From positions 33,998,027 to 34,062,026 of the forward strand of contig CM035233.1 of assembly GCA_020226215.1 (NCBI GenBank): 64,000 bases of DNA. The letters are read 5' to 3'. Below the pieces are notes generated by a model. It was not told the origin of the DNA. It searched no databases and was given only the letters and a program-made list of their open reading frames with translations. Within the stretch, counting starts at the first letter, position 1. The number at the start of each line of letters is the position of its first letter. This stretch comes from Sindora glabra (lineage: Eukaryota > Streptophyta > Magnoliopsida > Fabales > Fabaceae). Both the position numbers and the translations under genes were made by a program. Shown one piece after another: positions 1 to 13,252 of the stretch.

Positions 1-2183
1 CAACTTCACCTTATTAGTATTATAAGTTACTTTGATGTATAAACATATACAAGCACATATACAAGTTATTATATATATAATATTTTATTATTCTTAAGTA
101 AAATATTTAACAAATTAAATTTATCAGAGAAAATAATATATTTTTATAATGAATATATTACCTTATTTTATAAGAATAATTGTCGTCATAGTACATTTTT
201 TATATTTCCAGGCGAATTGACATTTGTGCTAAATTATTTTTATAATGCGAGTAATAACATTACAATAACATGTGCCGTTTTTTCTTTATTTATTATATAC
301 TGATTTTTCTTAGCATATTTGCTTCCATAATTATTTTTATGCTTTGCGTTAGATTCGCATATGATTAAGCAAGATCTTAGTACCCTATGTTCACTATCGG
401 TACTATGATTATTCCGAAAAGACCCTTGAATGGGTGGGTGAAAATATAAGTTCCTAGTCCTTTTAAAATTTATGGTGTTTCGCTCATTAAATTAAAATTG
501 CAATATAACTTAGCAGAAGCAAATTTAATAATAAGTAAGTCAAGCACTGTTACAAAACTATCATAAAAAAAATATTACATCGGTTCTCATGACCAATAAA
601 CCATCATTGTCTTTTATGAGACATATAGCTCAGTAATTGATCATATTTAAATACATCAATTTTTGTTAAGTACCCATTATTAAAAATGAAATTTAATATT
701 AGCTTGTTTTAATAATCAATATGGCATGCGTTATATATCACATTAGTGATTCATATAACTGATGTTGTATTATTCTCCCAAAAGAAAAACCCTTTCCTTG
801 CACCTTCTTCATTATGTACACATCTCAGTTCTCTTCCTACTATACTACTTCCAACCTAAAATATATTCAAAACCAAACAAAAGTTGCAAAAAAAACTCCA
901 ACATTATTATACAATTTGGATATATAGGATTAGGGAATACCTACTAATTTGTATTATTAAGTGACATACATCTAAAGCATTTTCAAATTAGAAGGAAACA
1001 AAGTAAGAAAATAATGATTTAATTATTGTAATAATTACAAACAAAAGATTTATCATAGTGAAAAAAATTACATTATAATTTATAATGGATATCCTTATTC
1101 TTTGTATTTCCTATACTCTAACTAAACTAATATCTCCATTACGATTTCAATTTATTTAAAGTAAAAATATTTAAAAATAGTGAAAGATTACCTTAGTTGG
1201 AGATAAATGTTTCGTTGTAGGTATCTGTTGCTTAATATATAAGATTAGTACTTATTAGAAAAACACTCTTAAATCCAATACATATAAATATTCATTAAAA
1301 TTTCATGTATGATATTACATTGAATGCTAAAGAAGATGAATAAAATTAAATTTCTTATTTGTATAAACTTGTAAAAGTTGTACTAAAATGCAAGGTAACA
1401 AAATATGGTCAATTATGAAACCTTTTCTAAATTGCAAGAACAAATACAAAATGTAAAACAAATATTTACATTTATATTCTTTGGTTTTCCAATGAGTGGT
1501 AAATCTCATATATTTAGCCACATGCTAGTAGAGCTTTACTCTTGCAAAATAATTAGTAAGCACAAACATAAAATTGAAGAGAATTATTTTTAAGTTAGTT
1601 AGATAGCATACCTCTTTTAAAAGAGAATTATTTAAGGCTTCTTAATAAAATTTGCAAATGGCACCATAACTTTATTATTTTTATTTTCATCTCACGCCTT
1701 CTTTTTTGTTATGTCTAAAGTTTACAAGTTAGTTACTAATTAAAAACTGACATTTCTAATGAAATAACTAATCAGGTAATTTTAAACATTGATTATTAAA
1801 TAACAACCAACATCATAAACCAAAATATTTTGTATTTCTATTATGTTTCAAGCAAAAACTTTATAATCTTAAAAGTTGATAGCATTAAAATTTTTTGTTG
1901 CATTACAATATTTTTCTTATACAATTAAATAGATACAAAAAATAATAAATTAAACAATCTTACAAATGAGAAAGTATGATTTATATTGAACAAGTTCTTA
2001 GTTAAGGTTAATTATGACAAATGAACAATCTAATGACAAATGAGAAACTAAAAACTATAAATTTTTGCTTAAATATTATTAATCAAAAGGGCATAAAGTT
2101 ATAATAAAAACTTTTTATTATTGCATAAAAGGGTGTAAGTGGGATACCTCTTTTCACAATTCCTTTATAAATTTTTGAGTTGG
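1..2183. other. AT-rich DNA, no gene recognised
   Basis: I see no gene, RNA gene or intact transposon here. The few open frames of about 60 codons are not supported by any family resemblance. A short stretch around 1080-1260 resembles 8330-8530 (shared short blocks such as a GTGAAAGATTA run), so part of it may be an old dispersed repeat. Nothing more can be said. Confidence 0.5.
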
Positions 2184-2560
2184 AAGATGTAAAGGTTATA
2201 GACTGATAATAAATTATAATGAGAAAAAGTGATCTTATCATACATACATTGAATTCCTAATGCAAGAATGTACATGTTTCTTTTCATAAAAATTTATCAT
2301 CACTTTGCAATCCATCTTTGTATTTGCTTCCTGACTAGACTTCTTCAAAAGGATCATAAACAACAAAAATGGCTTTGAAAGATGTGATAGTTGCAAACTG
2401 ATAATAAACTATATTGAGAAGAAGCAGTGTATCCATTCTTGGAATGAATTCAAAGTTAAGCATTCCAATGCAAGAATGACAACACTACTTCTTATTATAT
2501 AATTTCTTATCAATTTGCACATTATTGATAAGGTATTGCTTAGATAATTCAAATACAAAG
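2184..2560. repeat. Degenerate direct duplication, about 195-208 bp period
   Basis: Two similar blocks lie in tandem. The block starting at 2184 (AAGATGTAAAGG, then a GACTGATAATAAA run, then ATGCAAGAATG at 2260) recurs from 2379 (AAGATGTGATAG, the same CTGATAATAAA run, ATGCAAGAATG at 2468). The offset grows from 195 to 208 bases, so indels have accumulated. The duplication is old and the parent sequence is not recognised. Confidence 0.6.
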
Positions 2561-4232
2561 TGGGAGTAAAATTTAGAGGCATCATGTAGAAATTTTGACA
2601 TTGGGCATCAATAATGGAAATAGATATATTATGTTTATTTTACTTCATAAAGCTTAATTGTTGATATATCTTAAAATATCATAATTTTTTGTGGTTTCCC
2701 AATACACATTATTTCATAATACTTAGTATTTATGATCTATTTTTTCTTCTCTTAATACAATACACCTCATAAATACCATAATGGGTGTATTAGTAAATAT
2801 TTAATACAAGCTTGCAAATATTTATTATATGTTAATTGGCTATTAAGATAGATTTGGACATCTATTATGATAAAAAAAAACCATCATAGTATCTAAACTA
2901 GAGAACATTGGTTTTTATAAATAGCTAACATTATTTACAATTTTTTTGCAACTTCTTTATTCTAACATTTTTCTAACAATGACTTTGAAGAAAAATGATG
3001 ATTGAGCAAGTTTTGTTCATTGATAAATCATATTATAATAATATCAAAGGCAAACATGAATTCCATCTAAACTATTTTACTAAAGTTATTTATAGCATTA
3101 GTTCTTGCTTGTGATGTAACACCTATTGTAATTACCTTGGCAAAGTAATGATAGAGTTTGCTCATTGATAGGCCTATAATGATTAAAAGATTGATCCTCA
3201 TAATATGATCTATCCATGAACAAAATCTAGGAATTTATTTCTCCTAAAAAGGTAATGGTGAGTATCTTGATGTTATTCCCAAAGTAACTTATAATATCTA
3301 TGGCAACCACTTTATAGCCATTATTAGCAAACCCATATAGAAATATTGGTTCTTTTCTACTACCAATAGTTTTAGATTCACTCCATTAAGTTGGTAATAC
3401 ATAAAAAAATGAGGTTGAGAAAGGATGATAGTAAAGAAGCAGCAACTTGCATCTCAAGCAGTTAATGATCAAGTAGCATTAATTGTGATTGTGTAATGTG
3501 TTCTTATACCATCACCATATAAAGTGAAAACTAAATAAAATATGAAGTGAAAGAGAAACTTTATAGGAAAAGAACTTAAATAACAAATGAAGTGAAAAAG
3601 AAAATTTATAACCAAGGGAACAACAATAAAAGTTAATTATTTAATAAGGATCGATATATAAATGTTAAATATCTTACATAGTGAATACTTTTTAGAAGAT
3701 AATTATAAGAAATCAAAGTGGTAGCTTGCTTAAGACAATATGTCTAGGAGATGGATTAAGTATGAGAAAAACCTGAAAGTTACATAAATAATATGAGAGA
3801 TTTACTTTATTTTAAGATATTAATTTTTACAATTTAAAAAAAAGAAGGTTATTTTTGAAATTAATAAAGAATATTTCTTTAATTTTTAATTATTAAATAT
3901 CATAAATTCATGATAAGATATATGTTCTTTTTACATATTTTTCTCATAATGATACAAATGTCAACATATTGAATGTGGGTATACAAAAATATAACAAAGA
4001 AAATATTAATATAGAAAAATTTATTCTATAATTTTATTTATTCTATTTATCATCATTGCATTAACAAATATAAATTTATAACAATATTATAGAAGAAAAG
4101 AAAACATCTTTAGTCTTCCACTCTTGGTATTTATTCTCATAGCCATCATTCAAAAATCATTAAAATTTGATATTTGTAAATCATGGATATAGGCAATATA
4201 TGTTTTTCCATTACCAACACCAACTTAAGTTC
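2561..4232. other. AT-rich DNA, no gene recognised
   Basis: No coding region, LTR boundary or RNA gene could be supported on either strand. The sequence is stop-rich in all frames. Confidence 0.5.
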
Positions 4233-4350
4233 AAGGAGGAGGAAAATAGCTCTCCTATTCATTTGACATATTTTGATGATATTGATCAAATTTTATAGTT
4301 TCTTTAAAAGTGTTAAATGAAATGATGAAGCAACTATTTTCCTCCTCCTT
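4233..4350. repeat. Inverted repeat, 17-bp perfect arms
   Basis: The arm AAGGAGGAGGAAAATAG at 4233-4249 is matched exactly by its reverse complement at 4334-4350, separated by 84 bases. The sequence just inside the arms also pairs imperfectly (ATTCATTTGACAT on the left against the complement of GTTAAATGAAAT on the right), so the foldback is longer than the perfect part. It could be a MITE remnant or chance purine-rich symmetry. No target duplication was found. Confidence 0.6.
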
Positions 4351-5599
4351 AAACATATACTAAAGTTAGATAATAAAAGTTAGGACATCATTCAGATGCT
4401 TTTAAATGGAGAGTGCATAGGAAATATAAAAGCAATAAATAAAACTATTAACATTAGTTATTAACTAAAAACCAATAACATAAGATTGCCTAATGGCAGT
4501 CACATTACCCGAGGAAACTTTTAAAATGGCTTTATGCCATGACCCAATTTTTGGACCACTATGACCAATGTAAAGATATCATCTTGACATTTTTGCAAGC
4601 CTTTTAAGGTCATCTATTATTTTCAGAACTAATTATTTTTAAAAAAAACATGCATTATGCAAAAGCAAAAGATCAAAATTTGGCTAAATATCTTTTTTGG
4701 TTTTTTACTTGAGTCAAAATTAATCATGCACAATTAATAAAGTGTAATCTTTTAAATTGGAAAAGAAACTAAAATTCATTTCTTTTTATTTTCTTCCATT
4801 TCCATGTAAGTTCATTTTCTTAAATCTTTATTTACAATAATTATTTTTAAATGTTGGAATCTAAAAGTATAATAATAAAAGTATTTAACTTTTTTTTTTG
4901 AAAAATAGTAAGTCATACCAACAAATAGAAACTCATTTTTATATTTAGAAATGTAGGAAAATTCATTCTTTCTTTTTAAAGGATGTTTTGAAATCACAAA
5001 ACACACACACACACACACAAATTAATTCCTTTTGGAGATGTAATTCAAGCCAAATGGGAGTAAATTCTTTTGAAGTCAAAATCATATATAAAATAAAAGA
5101 AATCTTTTTGTTAAATAAAAGAAATAATTAAAACATAATTTTAACCAAAAACAGAAGTTATCAAACACTTTAGACTAAGCATTTTAACCAAGAAATCTTA
5201 TGTAATTCCTTAAGAAATCAAAAATATTCTATAGAATAAATCTTTTTAGAGAAATGGAAGTTTAAATTATAAAACAAACACAATAGAATATGATAAACTT
5301 CATAAAACTAAAAAATCAAAGGATCTTATTCATAAATTACTTTGGAGATAACATTAATTTCAAAATTTGAATTTCTTTCAATGTATTACTTGGAAACCAT
5401 TTCTCTTTACCTTTGAAATTCCATGCTTTTTCAATACTAGTGGTGTATCAAGAGGTGTAACTAGTGAATAAATTAGTTAATATAACTGTGCAAACTAATG
5501 CACATGAATTCTAATGGAACCCAACTCAACATGTACTAGCCCTTGTGTAATTGTCTCCTACATCCACCCATTAGCAATTTCAACTAACATCAAGAGTAT
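4351..5599. other. AT-rich DNA, no gene recognised
   Basis: There is no supported gene. A short AC microsatellite at 5000-5019 is listed separately. The open frame that runs across it on the minus strand is low-complexity and not a gene. Confidence 0.5.
5000..5019. repeat. (AC)n microsatellite
   Basis: About ten consecutive AC dinucleotides in otherwise AT-rich sequence. Confidence 0.95.
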
Positions 5600-8559
5600 A
5601 TGCCTAAAAAGATATATCCATAAGTAGGGTGAGTAAAAAATCACTCAGTAAGGTAGATATCTCATTAATTTTCTAAATCAGCTTTAATTAAGAAAATCTA
5701 TCATAGATAAAGCATATATTTAACATATTTTTATGAATAATTCTTCATATTTAAAAATAGATAAATTTGTAAGTTGCAATACTAAAACATAATACATATA
5801 GAGCATGTTAACCAAAATAATATTAATAACTACAATATCATATACTTTAATTGGTAAGGATGGCATAAGGGTTCCACCTTGTAATTTTGAGCTAACTATA
5901 ACCATGCCATCCTAGCCTTATACCTCTCCCTTACATTTAATCATTCCACGTGACTTGAATTACAAGGCATTAAGCCAAAACACCTATTATCTGCATAAGG
6001 CTTCATATCAAATAAACATGTCATATATCACATAAGGCATTTCAAGCTAATACCATTATATATGACATAAAAGCTAATATTTGACATATATCCACAATTT
6101 AACATATGGAATAAAGCTAATTTTATAGGGGCTCTCACTAGCCTATAAATAGGGTAAGGTTAAAATACCAACTATTGCTAAAAACACAATACCAACATGA
6201 CTCATAATCTAGCAAAATGTGTTTACAATTACCTTGTCAATTTTTAGTGACCATAATGAAAGAGGAAATTTACATTACCTCATCAATTTTCAAGTGACCA
6301 CAAGAGGTATTCTTGCCTCCATTGCAAAAGCTTATTGTCATGCAGCTTCAATCACAAATACTCTCAGTGCTCGTGCAAATTAAAAGATGATTCATACATT
6401 AATCACATGATAGGCTTACAATTTAATTGCAAAGCCTTTTGAAAAGTATCCATTTTTTCATAGAATGCCTTCAAGGACATTACTTTATATAACTATAAGT
6501 CATCACGCAATCACAATATCCATCCTAAGATTGATATAACATTCATTTCTTACAATATAAACCCAACATCCAAGACGTGAATATTTTAAGTTTCACAATT
6601 TTTGAATCCAAGCACATTTGGACCAATACTTTAGGTGAAATATTAACAATTATAAAACTTATTATTTTCCATATACAAATATTGTTTATCATGGCACTAA
6701 ACAAAAGTATAAAAATTGCAAAAAAGAAAAAAGTTACATAAACATTTAAGGAACTAAAGTCTTGAAGCAAGCTTCTTATTTAAGTTATATTGAGCACCCT
6801 AATTTTGGAAAATCCCTTTTAAATATAAAATTTTATTAGAAATTCATAAACCTTTAAACCTTTACTTTGCTAAAAAAAAATTAAACAAGGTATCCTTTTA
6901 CCCAAAAATCAAAATAGTGCAAAAGAGGCACCCTTTTCTTAAGAATTTTCACTTTAAATATCAAATTTTAATAAAAATTTCTTAAAATTTATAGAGAATT
7001 TATTTAGTGTTGATACATGATTTTTGAACCCTTTTCATGCCCAAAAACAAGTTTTACAAATCATTTTCATACCTAATTGATAAAACAGCTTAGAAAAGCA
7101 TAGTTAATTTGGAAGTTCCATTTAAAATACCAATTAATAACAAAATTTTATAAAATTTTCTAGATCTATTTCAGAGGCATTAAACATAATTTTCAACATT
7201 TTTATACTTAAAATAAGGTCCAATAATTTTCCATAAATCAAACTTTCAAAAAAGTTTGAAAAAGAGCAAGTTTCACTTGAAAATATGACTTTAAAGTTCT
7301 AAAACTTTTAGAATTTTCTAGAAAATTGCAGAACCATCTTCCATGTTTAAAACATCATTTTCAACTCCTTTTAATGTTAAAAATAAGTTACAAAAATCAT
7401 TTAAATCATTACTAATTAAAATAATTTTGTAGGATGTAAAACAATATCAAAAAGTAGAATTTTTTTTTGCACTTTCTTTTAGTAAAATTGTGAGCCCTTG
7501 GCTTCAAAATCTTCATTAAGAACATGTATTGAAATCTTTAAAAAAAATTAGAACATAATCTAATAAGGTTTTTGCACAAAAAATAGAATTTTCCCTTTTT
7601 TGAAACTCATTACCTGAGGCTTTAAAATCAATTCTCACTAGAAATTTGGTTTTTAAAACTTTGATGAAACAATTGTTTAACAACCATAATGATCCCTAAA
7701 ATTAATGTATACCAATTTTTAGCATAAACTCAAAAACTTTACTTAGCTTTTATATAAAAACCTATGATCCCTCTACCTAATTTTTCTTAAAAGGTTAGTT
7801 TCAAATCTTACATGAAAACAATTCTTAGTTGCTAAATATTCCTTCTCAAAATGGTTATACAGCGTTTCTTTTTTCAAAACATTCTTGTGCCTTTAGTTTT
7901 AATAAAAATAACTCAAGTACCTATTTTCGAAAAAAAATACCAAACGATCATATTTTCCTCAAATTCACTACTATAAAAATAGCTGATAGATATCTAATAT
8001 TTAGGAGATTACTCGTAAAGAAATGGTCCATGTGTAATTAAGCACCATAGTATATGTGGTTTCAAATTTAATTAAGAAACTATCATAAAATGTAAAAATA
8101 ACATTAGCTTTTATTCTGAAAGAATCGATGTCATTTATGTTTCCATTATCTTGGGAAATAACATTGAACATTGTTTACTTTTTAGAAGCTGATGTCTAAT
8201 AATCAAAACAACACATTAGTTCTTTTAAATAATTGACATTATTTGTCTTAGCATCAGCTACTCAAATCGTGACCCTCAATTCCTCACTCCCTTATCCTAG
8301 ACCCTAACCTCATCCCCATATTTTTCACTACCTCACTTTCCCTATTTCCAAAGGTATTCCTAACTAGATATAGAATGCCAACATTTCTAATTACTCTAAA
8401 GAATCTCAATTTAAATAACTTTAATGAATAAACTAAATAACAATATATTAAAAATGGTGAAAGATTATATACAATAACATAATTAGAAATAGGTATTTTA
8501 TTAAATATGTCTTGATACCTATTAGTCAATATTTAATGTTTGCATTCCCCAACAAAACC
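5600..8559. other. Unassigned repeat-derived DNA, possibly old LTR sequence
   Basis: No protein domain is visible. The segment at 5630-5660 (GTGAGTAAAAAATCACTCAG) resembles the CACTCAGTGAG-type tract seen in plant gypsy LTR ends, and a similar tract occurs near 58425 in the other orientation. A TATAAATA box-like run lies at about 6145. Around 7966 the run CACTACTATAAAAATAG resembles a CACTA transposon end, but no partner terminus was found. I therefore call the region repeat-derived without assigning a family. Confidence 0.3.
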
Positions 8560-9931
8560 TTTTGAATACCATACCTGCAGATGCAATGAGCATTGATGAA
8601 AAATTAGTGTATAATATAAACTTGAAACTAACTAACATAGCGAAACTTCATTTAAAAAATGTAAATTAAGATGATAGATTCTCACAAAATTTACTCCTTA
8701 ACTCTAAAACTCTAAAGTGCTTAAGGTAAGTGTTTTACTTAAGTTCATTCTATGAAATTATTTTACCATAAGCTTGCTATTCATCTAATCTTCACTAATC
8801 AAATCACATACACAACACAAATCAAAAGGACTTTTATTCAAGGTTGTAATGTGGGTAAGGAAAAAGAAAGGAAAAATAAAGATATGAAAAGGTAGATACT
8901 AAAGAAATTAATAGAGCATTTGAACTATAAACATATGAGCCAATCATGAACAATTATAACTCAATACAATAACCTAACTTTAAATTCAAACATTCATTAG
9001 CTTCTTTCTTTTTCCTTTCTTCAACTTTTTTTTTTCATTTATCTTTCTTCTTTCATTCTTTTTTCATCATTTTTATTTTTATTCTTTTATTATCTTTCTC
9101 TTTTTTTTAATTTTTCCCTTTTCATTTTAACTAACCTTTAAACTTGAATTTGATAAATTTTTCACTATATATACACTCATACACCCCTATACTTAAAAAC
9201 CTATCTTATAAAAATTTAAATATTCTACTAATCGCTAAGTTAGGCAAAGATACTTATTTTTTATTGGAAAAATGTTCATAGGTTAATCAAGAAAAAAAAT
9301 GCAATAAAGCTTAAAGGAGATCAACAAAGATAAAAATTTAAGATTAGCTATTTGACTCTAGCTTAAATAGAAAAAAAATACTTTTTTCATTTTTTGCATG
9401 CATGCATAAAATGAAATCTTAAAAAGAATCAAAACAAGTTCTAGAGAAATAAATCATGGTAGAACATTACACAAGAAAGAAACAAAATAGCATAATGCAT
9501 AACTTAAGACTTAAAATCACATTAAGAAAGCCATATTACCAAAATTTAATCTACCAATTCAAAAGTTATCACTACATTAATCAATTTCAAGAAGCAAAAT
9601 CATTCATTCAATCATATCATGAATCCTATCTAACTTTAATTAAATCTTACTTATGAAAAATGCAAAATCTAGATTAATGGAAAGCAATTAAAATGACTCA
9701 AAAAAAGCTAAAAAACAAGTGAAAACATACTTTTTTAATATTTTCTTACTTCAAAAGCATTAAATAAAAACATAAAACATAAAATAATAACCTAGAATCC
9801 TCCCCTCCACACTTGAATTTTACATTATCCTCAATATACAACATAACAACATCAAGAAAGATAAAGGACAAATAAATTAGAAAAGAATAGTAGGAAAAAG
9901 CAAATCTAAAATTATTGGGTTATCTCCTAAG
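8560..9931 (-). other. Athila copy C 3' spacer (post-coding region)
   Basis: In reverse complement this aligns with the spacer downstream of the coding part of copy B, including the block around 45600-45720, and with the purine-rich tract of copies A (21640-21790) and B (45330-45460), seen here as the pyrimidine-rich stretch 9000-9170. It is non-coding. The open frame at 9456-9656 is not a gene. Confidence 0.7.
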
Positions 9932-10465
9932 TGTAACTCCCTTACTTATTAACACCTTATTTCTCAATTACTAGATGATTATTACGCACTCATTCGCCAT
10001 CTACCTCAAGCTAATACGGAAAAACTCAAAATTCTGTACTTTATACACATGAGCAAAAGTCATATAATTATACAAAAGTTCAATTTACAGGATATACATC
10101 CATCATATACAATATTTTCAACTATATAAACGTTTACAACTTCAAAATTATCATTGTCCTCTATCATGAGAGCCTTTGGAAGCATCACCTGGAATGGTTA
10201 GTCACAAAATAGAAAAAACATAAGAAACAAAGTTTCCCAGTAGCTAGCTATTGCCATAAAGACATTTCAAGCCATTCCAGATCCTTAAGCAAATAAAACG
10301 TACATTTCGAAATCACTTAATCATTTCTCATCTCTTTATCATCTCATTCCGTACCATTGTAAGAAACATACACTGTACACAACAATCATCAAGCTCATTC
10401 AAGGACTTATCTCAATCAATATTTAGATGGCCATCACAGATAATCGTACCTAGGCCTCATATACA

Positions 10466-10648
10466 GCATCACGCTGTCTTCCCGGGGAAAACTCGGGCCA
10501 TAGGCCTTACTCACACAGTATCACACTGTCTTCCCGAGGTACTCTAAAGGCCATAGGTACCACACACAGCAATTTTCATTACCATCTCGGGGAAAACTCG
10601 GGTCATAGGCCTTACTCACACAGTATCACACTGTCTTCCCGGGGTATG
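10466..10648. repeat. GC-rich minisatellite inside the solo LTR
   Basis: Degenerate units containing ACAGTATCACACTGTCTTCC, followed by CGGGG and GGCCATAGGCC-like blocks, repeat about three times. The same array appears inverted at 56440-56600 and 57408-57598. Units differ by indels and point changes. Confidence 0.7.
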
Positions 10649-11054
10649 CACCACACGCTATTTCATACACATTCCATATAATGGCAAAACATACCGAAAA
10701 TCATGTAAATAAATAAAAAAAAATAGAGCTTAAGGATAAAGCTAGCTACCATTCATAAGCTTCCAATGTGATGTTCCCTTTGCTCTCACCAAAAACTCCT
10801 TTACACTTCCTCTTGCCTTTGCAAGTTGTCACTCCTTAGTCTATACAAACACACATCATAGTTCTTATTAGAATATCATCACTTTCCCCAATCCTCATGT
10901 ATTCTTTACTTTCTCCACTTAATTAAATGCATACTTAGATGCTCTATACTTTGCTTTCAAGCCTTGAAATGACACTTATAAACATTAGAAAAGGATCTAA
11001 GGGTAAAGCTATGCAAAACATGAAGAAATCAAGTCAAAAAGTTCACTTAACAAA

Positions 11055-11285
11055 GAACACGGGGGTCCCATACCCCGTGTTCAGGGCCGTGTTCCTTACT
11101 GGTTCACTTCTGGGCTACTCGACAAAGAACACGGGGGTGAACACGGGACGTGTTCTACCCCGTGTACCTTACTGCCCTTCAGTCCTGAGGTAAACACGGG
11201 GAGTGTTGCACCCCGTGTAACACACTGATCAGCTTCGACGAGGAACACGGGGTACAACACGGGCCGTGTTCTACCCCGTGTACCT
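11055..11285. repeat. Cluster of GC-rich hairpins (ACACGGGG / CCCCGTGT)
   Basis: Several imperfect inverted repeats of about 40 bases lie side by side, each built from ACACGGGG on one side and CCCCGTGT on the other (for example at 11244-11282). The composition contrasts sharply with the AT-rich surroundings. The cluster recurs at 55797-56034 and 56769-57006 inside the other LTR copy. Confidence 0.85.
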
Positions 11286-12599
11286 TGCTGATCCTCCGAA
11301 AACACTTTAAACACTAAAACTCCTTCCTTCCTTCTTTTCCATATTATGGTTTTAGCTTCTCAAAAGGGAAAAAAAGCACACAAACACCTTCACAACTCAA
11401 AGTTTCATCTTCCATAAGCTTCATAAATTCATAGAAACCAATTTAACTTCATCAATTTATCCAAGTTCTAAACATATCATGCCAACACCACACATGCACC
11501 ATTATGCCTCTAAAACCCAAATGTGTACATCATGTTTCTTGTTGTTTTTACACCAAACCCAAGCCATAAATCATCATAACAATATCTAAAACACCATTAA
11601 ACAAGTTCGAATCATCCTAAACTCCATGTTCAATCACCCTTAACCACACCAACCTCAAGATTTCAAGAAACCAAGAAGAGTACATTAAAGAGCTCTTAGA
11701 GGAGAACATTTTTACCTCTTAGTACAACTTAAAAAGCCTCACTTGGAGCTCCCCAAACTTGATCAAACTTGAGCTTTTCCTCAATCTAAGCACACCAATG
11801 GATAGAGCTTTATGAGAGGAGCAACTTTCCCTTCTACCACTAAGCTTAAAACTCACTATTTTTGGGTGAAAAACTCAAAAGAAACTTTCTCTCTCTTTCT
11901 CTCTCTCTCCTGCACGATTTGGAGCTTCTTTCATGGAGGTGTTGCAGCTTTTTGGAAAAGTGGAGAAGAAAGAAGACTTTTCATGAAGCTTCTAGGGGCA
12001 TTCTTGCCATTTTGACAATTCTCAAGGGTATTTTAGTCCTTTTTCACTAAAAGTAAGGCTATTCTTGCCATTATTTTTCTAACAATGACACTTGTCATGA
12101 ATCTATTGGTCACACTAATTAAAATCACATATTGCACCCCAAACTCTTAGTTATTCATATTAGATCCTAAATCCTTGATTATTTACACTTTAACCACACC
12201 CGATTCTGCACTTTTGCAATTTAGTCCATAGGGTCTCTGTCTGTTTAAAATTCCTTACACTGTCAGACTTAGATAACTCCCCTTTTTAAGGTTCTCTAAC
12301 CTCCTCTGATCATTTATACTACTTATGAAAATAAATTCTTTTCCCTATTATCCTTTTTCCTTCAAAATTTCATTTACCCTTACACTTAATTCCTTTCAAC
12401 TTGAGATTCACCCACTAAGCTAAATCAAACGTACTCTTCATTTCTACAGCCTCAGAAAATAAAGATTCAATAATAGAATTGAAAATTCGGGATATTACAC
12501 TAAGAATGCTTTTCTTTAACGTATTTGGTTAGACATGGCTTTAATGTCTTCAACTAGGATCTATATGATGATTGGTTGCCTCCATTACTTCTAAATTGT

Positions 12600-13252
12600 T
12601 AACCTTTAATTTATCCATCAAAGAGGTCCTTTGCAAATTGGCATCATTTAGCATAATTTCTCTAAGTGTTATCCTTAAATCACCCTTTCTTTTTTAATGT
12701 TCAAAATCATCTTGTATAATGAATTTAATATGATTAGTAAAATGACTAAAATGATTAGTAAGAAAGCACTCTTGTTCCTTTAAGAATTCAAATTTGAGAA
12801 GACAAACAAAAAGTACTAAATTAGTGATTGAAACCAATTTTGCACATTGTATTTCTTCAATATCATCAATTTTTTTCACATTTTGAAAAAATATTGTTCT
12901 TATCACCTATAAATGCTGAAATTTTCACAAATATGGCACACTTAATATCACTATCACAACAATTGCACTTATGGGAATCTACATAATTCACAAATTTAGA
13001 AATTTTAAGAAATTTAGCAAGCATATAATCATGAACAACATTAAAATCTACATCAAAATTAACAAAGTCATAATTAGTAATGTCAACACCAGAATTAAAA
13101 ATAGCATAAAAAATAGCAAAGTCAAAAATAGCATAAAAAAATAGAATGAGAAACATTATGAAGTAAAAGCTCAAAAGAATGAAAATGAGACACAAAATTG
13201 TCATGTATAGCCTCAAAAAATCAAACTTGACTGTAACATTATCAACCTCCAT
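12600..13252 (-). pseudogene. Conserved unknown region X of the Athila-like family (copy C)
   Basis: The minus-strand frame 13252-12866 (128 codons) starts with MEVDNVTVKFDF, corresponding to the MEFDG-x-KF-type end of the protease segment. It continues into a segment matching copy B (frame 43822-44238) at conserved positions: FNVVHDYML, then KFVNYVDSHKC, then CDSDIKC and KISAF. A further segment (12790-12600) matches copy A 20900-21060 and copy B 44270-44420, with FTNHIKFIIQDD aligning to FTDLIEFIIHD and FDDHVEFVLLDD. Stops and frameshifts break it, so it is a relic. I do not recognise the domain. It sits where reverse transcriptase would be expected and may belong to a family-specific protein. 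Confidence 0.6.

Larger units (their letters stand above)
9932..12499 (-). mobile_element. Solo LTR, TGTAATATCCC family, inserted in Athila copy C
   Basis: On the minus strand the LTR begins TGTAATATCCCGAA (right end, 12499) and ends GGAGTTACA (left end, 9932). It is flanked by a perfect 5-bp target duplication CTAAG (9927-9931 and 12500-12504). No internal region exists, so it is a solo LTR left by LTR-LTR recombination. It is closely similar to the inverted copy at 54586-58122 and clearly younger than its host. It carries the GC-rich ACACGGGG hairpin cluster (11055-11285) and a short GC-rich minisatellite (10466-10648). The small frames at 10939-11193 and 11096-11314 lie in this GC-rich patch and are not judged to be genes. 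Confidence 0.9.

Noticed and set aside
1405..1593. 62-codon frame containing GFPMSGKSH, which looks like a P-loop
   Set aside because: It is a single short match with no supporting motif before or after, in stop-rich AT DNA. Chance is the simplest reading.
5720..6770. Minus-strand frames at 5720-5905 and 6543-6770
   Set aside because: They have AT-rich hydrophobic content and no family resemblance, and are likely chance frames in repeat-derived DNA.
7966..8290. Possible CACTA transposon end (CACTACTATAAAAATAG)
   Set aside because: Only one terminus is seen, with no inverted partner, no 3-bp target duplication and no transposase similarity.
10939..11193. 84-codon frame also present at 55891-56145 and 56864-57118
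   Set aside because: It lies inside the solo LTR family, antisense to it, and is open only because the GC-rich hairpin patch has few stops. Differences between copies change amino acids freely.
11812..12050. Two overlapping plus-strand frames of 67 and 62 codons
   Set aside because: Both lie inside the solo LTR, overlap in different frames, and have low-complexity CT-rich content.
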